Shown: positions 24,831-36,800 of the stretch, one piece after another
Position numbering within the stretch: position 1 is the stretch's first letter
Layout of the letters: each line of letters opens with the position of its first letter
Origin: Pycnopodia helianthoides
Lineage: Eukaryota; Echinodermata; Asteroidea; Forcipulatida; Asteriidae
NCBI GenBank assembly: GCA_032158295.1
Contig: CM063251.1
Coordinates: 16,071,757 to 16,135,756 of the forward strand
DNA length: 64,000 bases
Direction: 5' to 3'
The notes under the pieces: generated by a model
What the model saw: only the letters and a program-made list of their open reading frames with translations
Database searches by the model: none
What the model was told of the DNA's origin: nothing
Made by a program: the position numbers and the translations under genes

Positions 24831-27800
24831 GAGTAGTAGAACGTAAAGGAACGTTGGCGGCCTGTGAATGGAGATTCAGTTTGACGTTTCAGAACGTTGG
24901 CGGCGCTCGAAGGGTTCCGTGCCGGTCGTGTTTTGGCCGTTCTTTATCCAGAGGGCATTATATATTTTTTTGGGTCGACTAGTAGAACGTATGGGAACGT
25001 TGGCGCTCTGTGGATGGATACTTTGTTTGACGTTTCAGAACGTTGGCGGCACTGGAAGGGTTAAACTGTGCTCGTTACGTGGCATATGTACATTTCAAAG
25101 TTTGAATTGGTACTTTTTGTAACATTTATCAGAGTTATTTATAAGAACAATTGGTCATTTTTGGTGGACACATTCTCAAAAAGCGGTGGGTAAAAACATG
25201 ATTATTTGGAGGAAAAAAGAAACCTTCTTGAGCAATGTTGCTTTATAGCCAAACGATACAGTGTGACCGAGGAGATTAAATTTGACCACAGGGTTGACAC
25301 GTTGTAATGTAAGCTCGGAGTACAGCCCCGCCGCCGTCCGCAGCATGGATCATGAAAAGCGAAGTCGGATCATCACAGCCCCGTTAATTGCCCTGACCCA
25401 GTTCATCACAAGGAAGACTCTGCAGGTGGCACCAGGTATGATTGGTCGTCAGTATCGGTATCCACCAAATAAAAAATTACATCTCAGGGGAGGAAAAGGC
25501 CGCCAAGAAATATGATAGGATCATGAATAAGAATCGACTATTTTCTCACCCAGCAATTAATGCAAGACTGTAATTCTTCTTGAATTTAACGTTTTCATAT
25601 AACGGAGTCCCCAGTGGTGCGCTTTAGTTTCAGGGCAGTGATCTGCTAGATAACCCGCCCCGTAATGAAAACACAGTTTTTTTCCCCCTGTCTTCCCCGA
25701 TAACACAAGTGGTGTTGTAGTCTTCTCACCTGCCTGAAACAGGTTCTTGGCGAGCACAAACATTAGTCATCAGCTGCGTGCAGCTGCGCTGAAACCCCTG
25801 TCTACGGAGACTAAATCATATTCCATATCTCCTGACGCGCACAAGGACAACGTGTGTACATAGAGGGGAGGCAGAATTGACGCTGGGGAGAAAATTGGTT
25901 TTTGGTCGCGGAGGTACTCGGATGAAGATGAGAGACTGCCTGAGCGCTGGGGCTTTATGACAGTGCTGACAATTGATGGTGATTGACTGGTTTTAGATAA
26001 CTTGATGACAAAAACAAGGTTTTTTTTCCTTAAAGGGAACCACACACACACACACACACACGCAAGTGTGTAAACACCTGCAATCGGGGACCTCCTATTG
26101 TCCCTCTTTTGTTTGTACTCTTAACTTTTTAGCAACAACTCTTATTGGTTTTGTACACGTTTTCCAACTGGGGACCTTCTCCCCAAGCGGGGACCCTATT
26201 GTCCTCTTTTGTTATAGGTCCCGGTTTGAATGTGTATTACCTACCCACACACACACAGACAGACTTCTTCTTTGTTAGGATGCTCTTGAATTGGCATTGA
26301 CTTCTTATTGTATGTCAAGTTAAGGATCAAAAGTAGAGGCCTCTCAATTAAGTGTCCGTACGTGTATTTGGAACAGGTGGGGAAGTATTAAGTTTAACGC
26401 AAGTTGCATTTTCTAGGGGGAAAAATGGATTTGACCCCCTACTTACAAAAAAGAGAATATCATAATGAAACAGATGAAATATTTACTGCTTGGTTGGAAG
26501 AATTTTGAAGTATTCTTCTATCTATCTGGCAGCGGCCAACTTTGCAGTTTGTCTCCAGGATGTGCGAACTTGGGCATGTGACACTGCTGTGTGGGTACTG
26601 GGTCCCATGCAGTCTTTGATATTGTCTTCCAAGGTTTCTTAAGGTAGTCCTCTCGATCCTTTCCCACCAACTTTGCCTTCTCTGATCATCGCACCCCAAG
26701 CAACTTCCCCAGAGCTGCCAAGTCTCTCTGATTCTGTTGAAAGTTCCCTGAAAATAAAAACCAATCTTTCCATGTTCTGGTGAACAAATTGAAAATCTAA
26801 CTGCCGTGGAAACTTCTGTTGATATGTTTAATCTAAAAGTCTCCCTGATTGCCGCACAAAACCTCCCTGATTGCAAGGTGCATACATGTGGGCAGCTCTT
26901 CTTCCCCTTGGCCACTTGTCCGACATAGCAGAGCTTCTTCAGGCAGACAAGAAATATGAGGCATTCTTAAGTTGTATGAAGAAAGACCTGTAGTCTAACT
27001 GCCCTACGTATGCCTCACGGCATACAGTAAATGTATTACACCACCGTGGAATAGAGGATTTCACTAAACGATAGTATGCATAGAATGAGTGTATGTACCG
27101 ACTAGTTATAAAGGATGTAGACATTTAATACACTTGGCATGAATGGAAGAAAAAAAAAAAAAAATAGCAAGTTTTGCAGTGTAATATGACTGTGCATGCT
27201 ATCGTTTAGTGAAATCCTTTATTCCATGGTGGTGTCTTAAACATTTACTGTATGCCATACAAGAAATATAAGGCGTTCTTAAGTATACTTAAGAAACATA
27301 CAATGCATTTTCCCTCCTGGTTTGGACAGACACACAAACTGCATATTGTTACCCCAGCCATTGTCAGGACATCAAGCAAATTTCCAAAGACTAATGTATC
27401 TTCATTTTCAAATTATAACGTGCTGTTTCAATAAATCTGCCAAGTATTCTTGAGCACCGGTAACCACAAAAATGCTATCCGTCATTGTGCGGTCTACATT
27501 ACACCAGTTTGTGAAATCAAATCACATCGACTAAACACAGTGTCGACAAGTCGGTAATTTGTTTTTCGGCACTCCCTGTAAATTGTTTCAGACTTTTGAA
27601 ACCCTAAACCTAGTTCCATTTTTTGGGGGTACATTATCGGATCATACAGACATCAAACGTGTCTCACGCGGAAAGCCTGAAATCAGAGCTCACTAATCAA
27701 GCATTTAAGTCCCGGGCCCCCCTCGCTGCTCCCACTGTCCGCTAACTCGTGTGTTTACAGCATTCTGCATGCAGACAATCGGTGCATGCTGAAAGTCACG

Positions 27801-30800
27801 CAGCGACAAGGCCTGAGGGTTTCAAACACACCATTGTACACCCACCCTTCCCCCCGAAAAACACCAAAGGCAAATACAGGATTGTGTATAATTCCCACTT
27901 GTCCCATATTTTGTTTTTTTCTCCCCGCCGCCGTCACAACTCAGATTTTTTACATTTTTTTGGGGGGGGGAGGGTTGGCGTCACAACCCATTTGTCTTTA
28001 TTTAATGGTTACACAGCCCTGATGGATACTGCCGACATGTTGTTGACAAAAATCTGAATATTTTCTTTTCTTTAGCACTGATTATTATTTATACATGTTT
28101 TAAAATGCCACTGGTTGTACAGTTTGATTTGCGTGTGCATGCAAACGGCAAACATACATTTGTCAAAGTACATTCAATAACCTAAATATATAACAGTGCA
28201 ATGGAAATTGTACAAATGACAGTTTATAAAAAGAGTAATTTTATGCAAGTTCGCCTCAAACAAGGCAAAAAAGCCACTCTTGGTAAGGGGCTACAAGCTG
28301 AAAACATTTAAGATGAAAATAACTCAGGGGAGCCAAAGGTAGGAATTGATATTCCTCTTAAATCAGTCCAGATTGTAGGATGGAGTGGAAAAATGCACCG
28401 GGCAAGGAGTTCCAAAGAGATGCAGTTTATGGAAAAAAAAGCTGTTGGAATGGCTCTTCGATCTACAGCAAAGTGAGAGTGGGTGGGTGGGTGGGAACAA
28501 ACAGAAAGCCTGGTTTCACGCTCAAACACCCCAGCGATAGGAGGAAACCAATCGGACACAATGGTGGCGCATTCACCATTAAAAATATCTGTAGATAAGA
28601 TAGAGGCTGGCGACAGACCTACTGGGAAAGAGGCATTTTGAATGTTTTTGTCGGATCACTTATTGAGAAAGAGTGAATGTTTCATGTTTAATACATCAGT
28701 GACGATTTATAAGAAACATGTTGTTGAACTTCCACGTTCACACAGTTATCTGTATGTGACAGACCTTGTTGTGCACTTGACGTCACTGCGGTGGGGCGCC
28801 CTCGATTTGTAAGGTCAAAAGGAGGTTACTCACTGGCCCATCCTGTGCGCTGCGCACACGTAGCTGTGCATTTTCCGTTGTTTCATCGATCGTTTTACAT
28901 GTGCCTCTAAGATGGATGTTGTCAGTGCTTTAAGGTTCATTACTAGTTTGTGTACTCATTAAATTGTAGTAAACTACAACTCTATGTACCATGCTTAGTG
29001 TTTACTCAAGTAATGTTGTTCTGTCCTGGTATATTTATTGATAAGATTGTTCTCATCTGCAGCAATAGCAATATAGTTTGGTACATTTAAAAACAATTTT
29101 AGGTAACATTTTGTCAGGAGAGTTTAGAAAAAAAGAAGGTGTTTTGCACATGGACATATTTGTGGTCACTTCTGTCAATGTTATGATGTGGGTGAGAGAC
29201 ACCCTTTGTACTGTTACTGTGGCAAAACTTGAACTCTGCAGAGTCCCCTGCAGCCATTATTGTAAACTTTTGAACTTTGCATTGCAGGGGGTTTTCAGAA
29301 TTCCGGATTTTCACTTCCGGCATTGGGATTTGTGTCAATTCAGCATCAAGTGTGGTTTGGTAACCCTTTTTTATTTTTATTTATTATTTTTTTTATTTAG
29401 AGTTAAACCGTTTTGCTGGACTGATGCTGGGCTTGAAATACACACCCTGTACCAGGAAGCCTGAGTGCAGTAATTTTGAGCACTTGGCTAGTAACCCCTC
29501 AACGTTATAAATCCTGCAGTCTGTTTTTTTTTTTTTTTTTTTTTTTTTATAAAGCTTATACCTTTGAAGATTTACTAACGTATTCTTAACTTCTTAAGCT
29601 GTCTGATTCCAAATCTCCTCCTGAAGGTACAGCAATTTTATTTTTTATTTTTTAAAGAAGAAGCTTCTTAGTGCTTCAAATCTTTTATAAAATCAGATGT
29701 CATGTAGTGGACACATCTATACAATACACAAATGCATTTAGCAGGCCTGGAATTTCAGCTTTGAGAGGGCAAGGCCATTTTAATTTTGCAAAGGGCACTT
29801 CCATAAGAAAATCTTGAAGTCTATGGGAAACTTTTGAAAGGGGCACCAAGCCCATGACCGGGGGAACAGAGGCCATGACCTCCGTGGCCTCCAGGTAATT
29901 CCAGGCCTGACACAGTTAGCTCATGGTTGCTTATGTTTATGTGTACAGTTGTTTCAAATAGTTGATCAACTTGTCGGCAAATGTTACCAGTAGCAGTGAG
30001 GGTTTAGTCTGGTTACTCATTTACATCGATCAAACATACAACACAAAGACTTCCTACTATGGGAGAAATGTATATTTGAAAGTAATTTATTCCCAATAGA
30101 TTACTCTCAGATGAAACACAGATATCTCCATGGTCTTATTGACTACCTACGTGTACCATTATTCAGTCGAAGCTCTTGCTATTTATTTTCTAGAACGTAA
30201 CCTTATTTGGTTGAAACTCATTAGTCTTTCACTATTTGAGAGGATTATCCAAGAATGAAGTCCTCGCAGACACTGTCAAACAAGGATGCTGTCTGACATT
30301 TGTTAAAGGTCAAATTACACAAAAGACGACACACTGGTTCAATACTAGACATGTGCTGAGAATAGTCAAATAACTGCAATCGTTAATTCGATGATCTTTT
30401 CACTTGAATAATGAGAGCTTCAAATGAACAGCTGAAGTACATGTCAACTGGCTTCGGTTTTGCCCTCTGAGTAAAAACCGATTTCAAAGTAAATGACTGA
30501 AATAAATTGTAAAGGGGGGTTTGTTTTTAGTTTTGGGGGATCAGCTGGGCTCGATATTTACAAACTTTTTCATAAAGAAGATAAGATTGATGTTAAAGGA
30601 ACACTACAGAATTGGTTTTTGCTAACAAAACAGTTGCTGGCAGTGTAAGCACTTTATGTAATCCACCATATACATAAACTGACAAACCTGTAGAAGTTTG
30701 AGATCGATCGGCCATCTGGGTCACAAGAAAATAGTGAAAAACTGATTACACATTTGCATTCAAATCATATAGATTCAAAAAATGAATAAAACGCTCACTG

Positions 30801-33800
30801 AGCGATAAACTCCAACCGGAAAATTAGTTTATTCATTTCTCATCAAATATGGCATTTCAGACAGAAATATTTCAAGGGATGTTTTCTACTATCATCATCA
30901 TTAGACCGTGTAAGTTTTATGTAAATCTGTCATCAAAAAGTATATTTTACAAGTTTGTTTCTTACCAATTCTGTAATGTTCCTTTAAGCTGTGAATCAAT
31001 CTTAATTGCTAATTAAGCAAAGTGTGGTGTCACAATGCAAATCACTAGTCTATGGCATTCATGACAACTCACCTGAAGGTGAATCTTAGCTCTTTGTGAA
31101 TCGAACCTAGGTTTAACTCTTTCACTCCGTAATAGAATTTTCGATTTTCGCGCGGTTTGTACGGAATTAATTATTGGACGCCGCCATCTAATGTGTCAAT
31201 AATACCCTTTGCGCGATGGAAAGCCAATAGCAGCGACTCAAAGCCGCTGCAACTAGTGTCAGAGGTCATCCAGATGGCAATACGGCATAAATTATGCAAA
31301 AAAGGCACACGTCATGGGGATGCCCCGAGTATCTACAGTGACGTCACTGAGCCGCTGTGAGCGGCTCTCCGTAGGGAACGGGACATTTCTGTGAGCCGCT
31401 GTGAGCGGCTCGCCTCAGCGAAAGAGTTAATGGTGTTACATAGATCTTTTTTCCAGCCTTTCACTTCTGTTGATACTGGTTCGAACCCACCTTGGACCGA
31501 AGCCTTGCATGTGGGTTGGGTGTTTAGTCCCTCCCTGACTACACAGTTTTTTTCTATGTGGAGTTTTCTGCCCACAAATGAAAAGGACTTTTCTTAATTG
31601 TCTTCTCATTTCACGATACTAGCTTCTTTTGAGGTTCCCGTAAATTTGGTACCAGAAAGATTGTTCGAGAAATATAACAAAAACTTTTGAAAGTGTTTCT
31701 TCCAGGCTTGGAATTACATGGAGACCATGGCCTCTGTTGCCCCTGGTCTTGGCCTTTGTGTCCTTTCAAAAGTTTCCCATAGGCTTTAAGATTTTTCAAT
31801 GGAAGTGCCCTTTGCAAAATAAAAAAATTGCCTTGCCCTTTCAAAGATGAAATTCCAGGTGTGCTCTCGATGATCAATCCCTGGCTAAATATTCTCTCTA
31901 TCTTCCTCCATCTCCAGGTATCCATATTCCGCCAGATGCCCAGCATCGAGGTCATCAATCTCAGTGTGAACAGCATCACCACGCTGGAAGACTTCGCCCA
32001 CTGTCCCAACCTGGTGGAGCTCTACATCCGCAAGAATTGCATCGGGGACCTGTCGGAGATCTGGTACCTGCGGAACCTGAGGAAGCTCAGGGTGTTATGG
32101 CTGGCCGACAATCCGTGTGCGGCTGGGGACAACTACAGACTCTCCGTCTTAAGGATGCTGCCCAACTTACAGAAACTCGACAATAGTTGTGAGTATTGTT
32201 TCTACCCCAGTTCAGGGTTCTGCCCAGGATTTCTGTAGTGGTTGAAAAATGGTTTCCCTGGAAACCATTGTGAGATGGATCAGTTACACGAATCATACAA
32301 AATCATATAAAAAGACTCAAATCAAAGAAGTACTCAAAATTCATGGCTTCGGATACCATTTTTACTGGTAAATACCCAATTTTAGATTTCGTTGACAAAA
32401 TTTTGAAAGGAAATTGCAAGTGTAATTTAAAAAATTTGAAAATGTGTGGAGGTCGGAAACAGAGAAAATTCTGCCAGTGGTGGTTGGGGAATCCTGAGTG
32501 CCAGGCTGGTTTTCCCGGCACCGACCACTGTGGGCAGGACCCTGCTAGTTGAATTCTTTGAGACTACTCGGTAACCAGTAGATGTGACCTTGCTGGATGC
32601 CTCATCAATCTATCATAGTGTTATCTTTATGAACAATACGTAAGGACTTCATGTCCGTGTTCAGAAAATGTTTCCAAGCCCATGCATGGTATTTTTTTCC
32701 TTCCAAAACTTGTTAGAGCTTCTTTTGCATGTAATACGATGGAACTGTGGATTGGTTCCCCCAATTTTAGAGAGCTTTGAAGCACAAAAAAGTAGCTAAG
32801 CACATCAAAATCATGCTTACCAGAATATGGAAACAAGCCAAAATACCATTTCACATGTATCATCCGTGATTGGTGGTATCCTGCTCATATTTTCGCTTAG
32901 CAGAAAATTTGTAAGCAATGTTTTTATTGCCTTAGCAGCTCTGTGAAATTGGGCCCAGAATATCAATTCCAGGAAGTTGCTTCAGGATGCATGGAATAAA
33001 AAAGAAAGACAAAAAAGTCAATTAAATTTGATTTTGATATTGATAGTATCAGTATTGACAGCTATCCCCATGTACAAGCTGAAAATAATATTCTGGGAAA
33101 ATACTCAAGGTTGCGTGATAGAGCTTGCGAAAAAAACAAAACAAAACAGAGTGGACTTCCAATCCAAATACCAAACCTGTGGTTTAAGACCCCATGCCAT
33201 GGTTGATGTGTCGCCAGTTTGGAGAATGTGTCTGGTCCAATCAAAGCTCTCTCGTGGTTAAATAGAAAAAATCTTATGGAGGAAGCTGTGTTGAAATGTT
33301 TGCTTTAATTTGTTAATTGGCCTGCAGTCTAAGTGGTGGATTCCAGTGCCCAATTTTATAGAGCTGCTTAATGGCCGATGTTGTGTGATTACTGTGAGAT
33401 TTCCATTTCATAGCGTTGCTAACTGTAGGCACAGTAAAACAGCATCCTCCCTTAAACAGCGGGCCGCTGGCCAAGTGCTATTTAACTAGAATTTCTGGTC
33501 TCGTATATATATTCACATTCTATAAGAATTGACACGTTCCTTCATTCCACATTGGCAAGTCTGTATTGCCAATCTAAGACTCCAAGAATGTGAGGAATTC
33601 AAATGGCATGGAGGTTTTTATCAGGTAGTACTGAAAGACTGACTGGATGGTTGACACTTGTCCCTCTGCACCACATCATCAGCCTCACAAAGCTTGTTTA
33701 ATTTTTTTTTTTGTGTCCGGGGGCAGAGAATCGGAACCCCCCAAAAAACCCTCAGCCACTTTGGGACAACCTCCATCTTGTAAAATTAAGAGCGGAGAGT

Positions 33801-36800
33801 GAGTGAAATGTTATTGAGCTCCCGACTAAACGCCCTGTGCGGAGCATTCCTACCTGAACTTTGTTGTTGATTCCAACTCAAAGGTGTTGTTGTGTACCCG
33901 AGGGTATATTATAATTATGATGAGTAAAAAAGAGAACGTAAGGGGGGAAGAACAAGCCGCCAGTGCCCTCTTTTACTTCACTTGGCGCATCATTGAGTCA
34001 TCCCACCACGTCGTGTCTTCCTTGACAGGGAAGACGAAGAAGAAGAAGAAGGGGAGAGAAGAAAAAAAAAATAAAGAAAGAAGATGTGGGAAACAGGAAA
34101 CATCTTCTTTCCCCATCTAAGGAGATTACCCAACGGTACAAATATCTTTTGCATCAATGACCGTCTTGGCGCCATGTGTGCATTTTAAACACGGATGCAG
34201 TTTGATCGCCCTCACACCTCCCACCATCTGCATAGAAGAGGGGGGGGGGGGAGGTAGAGCACCCTCTCACGACTGACTGACTTGGGGGTTGCACAACAAG
34301 CATCGAGTGAAGTGGGGGAGGGGGGACAGGGGTGGGGGGGGGGATGGATTTACCTGATTAAGAATGTAAAATAAATGCAGGAAACGCTGCGGTGGTGAAC
34401 TTGCTTGAACCTGTTGGGCAAAGAAGACGTTATCCCAGGAGTAATGTAAATTCAGATCTCGGCGCGAGACGAAGAAACAATCACATTAGTCCTAATGCTT
34501 AGATAATCGCCGGGTGACCCTTTTTCAAGACGTCTGAGGTGACTGGAGATTCATTTTTCTCTCCTCTCCCTTAATTTACTCAGTGAGCTTGCTGAGGAAT
34601 TGCCTGAACACTGCTCTCACGGAGGAGTGTATCTAATTCGTGTAATCAGTCGTAAGTTGCAAATTTATGACCAGTCTTGATAGTACCGTGCACTTATAGA
34701 TGGATGCGTCATCTTGTTTTAAATAAAGGAACGGCTTCGTCTTGCAGTTTTGACCAAATATCCAATGAAATGAAAAATAGTCAAAATCAATAGGGAGGAT
34801 GACAACATAACAAGTTGGAAGTCTGTCTTTGAACCTTAAAAGTTTTGTCGATGAAGTTTGAGAGACTTTAAACACCAATAGGTACTTTGACTCTGAGCAT
34901 TACTTCTTCCGCCCTTCTGACAAGAAACACAATCAAGTGTTTCACGTTTCTACCATCACGTTGTTTTTTTCCCAATGGTTGTAACTTTATTTTTTAAGTA
35001 CCCGAAACCACCCAAAGGTGTTTTAACAAGTGAATGGACACTCAGGCTTTTACAGAAAATAGTTTGAGTTGGTTAGAACTATTATTTGTTTTAATTTCTC
35101 TCAATAAAAAATTTGACAGAAAAGGCAGGTAACTTTTTCCGTCCATTTTTGATTTTTTGAGTGTGATTTAAAAAATAAAATAAAATAAAATACAACAAGT
35201 GAATTTACTCAAAATTGTTTTCAGTATAATCCTGCTGTCCACTCACATGTTGAAACACTTTTTGGGTGCTTTCAAAAACTTATAAAAAATTTACACTGAT
35301 TGGAAAAACTGGAGAAACTGCTAACGTGACAGATGCAGAGTGGTACCATGTGTTTCCTGTATTCTACATTATCATGTCTACTGTAAACCACTTAAGCTTT
35401 AATGGTTGCTTGGTTTAATCACACAGATTCACAATGCACTAAGTGTAAAGCAAAGAAGGAGAAGAGACTTGTACTCAAATAAATTGTAAAAACTCACACC
35501 AGTTGAAACAGAATTGGCCATTTTGAGAAATGGTTGGCACACATTAACTAGGGCACTTTGTTGGTTTGGGGGATTATGTCTGTATGCACCCAAACCAAAC
35601 TGCATTCCTATAGTGTCCACCATATCTCAAAAAGGCCAGCTAGTGGATACAGGGCTTGAATTTCAAGAAAGCAGATCTTGTAGCTCAACAAGTTTCTCTT
35701 GACCGGAAATATTTTTCTTTTTACAGGACCTAAAAAGTATTTCAGTCTTTATTTATATTTGAGTAATAAACTACAAGGGAAACTGACTTGGTAGTTTAAT
35801 ATATTTTGGGTTGAACAAAGATAAGTTTACTAGAGCGGGATTTGAACCTATTACCTCTGGATTAACGTGCTGGTGCTCTACCAACTGAGCCATCTAGCCC
35901 TAAGCCAAATTAATGGGCTAGACGGCTCAGTTGGTATAGCGTCAGCACGTTACTCTGGAGGTCATAGATTCAAATCCCGCTCATATCAATTTTTCTTTGT
36001 TCAACCCAATTGTTTTTTATATTTCCTGAATTTTTAGGAGGATGTTTGCATGCCGAAAATGTAAAGAGTGCATATTGGTAAATCTTAGTACATATGTTTG
36101 AAGACAAACCGCTTGACTACTGGACTTGTTCAGTTGTAGGGGGTCACTGGCCCAGTGCTCAATTTACTGAACTCTCTGATCGGTGGTCCAGTGGGAAATT
36201 TGGAGTCCTGGCTTTGGTTTCTTGTGTGCTAGGACAAACTAATTTACTGTATCAAGACTAAAAATGTCTCTTAGAATAATTGGAATTTGTGTAGGGATTC
36301 TTGAAATTTGCAGACGGTGTATAGCCAAATAATGGTATGTAGAAACTACTGTGTGGTTGACCGGTTTAAATTTATACGAATGTACACAAGGGAAAAATAC
36401 CTCGCTGACTTACTTACTGGGCCAGGGGAGCGATGAAAATATGAGATATCCTGTTGTTTGAAAGTTTGACATATCTTCCTTTTTTTGACTGGATTATCTT
36501 AGTCAGGTCATCTAAATAATACCTTTACATGCAAACAATAATAAGTAAATGTGAGCTTAATCTCTTCTGTTGATCAATTTTGCATTTTTTTTTCTTCAGT
36601 GGTGACAAATGATGAGGTCAACAGAGCGATGGAACACGGGGATGACTTGCCGCCTCCCATCGCCTCGCTAAGATGGCAGGCCAACGGACACATCGCCAAG
36701 GACAAGGACATGAGGGACAGCTCAGTGGAAATCAGCCTCGATGAAACAAAGTAAGACAATGTCTCATGATGAATTGGACTCCCCCCCCCTTCCTCCCTCT

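Noticed and set aside
26460..26915. 151-codon minus-strand frame, the longest in the window
   Set aside because: Its second half reads as a frameshifted LINE reverse-transcriptase tail; the first half has no recognisable protein character.
29078..29464. 128-codon plus-strand frame
   Set aside because: No recognisable domain, no splice context, and the end is a T-rich low-complexity stretch.
35820..35985. Pair of functional tRNA genes
   Set aside because: A and B boxes are present, but the T stem does not pair and the units sit in a long inverted repeat, so they are tRNA-derived SINE sequence.
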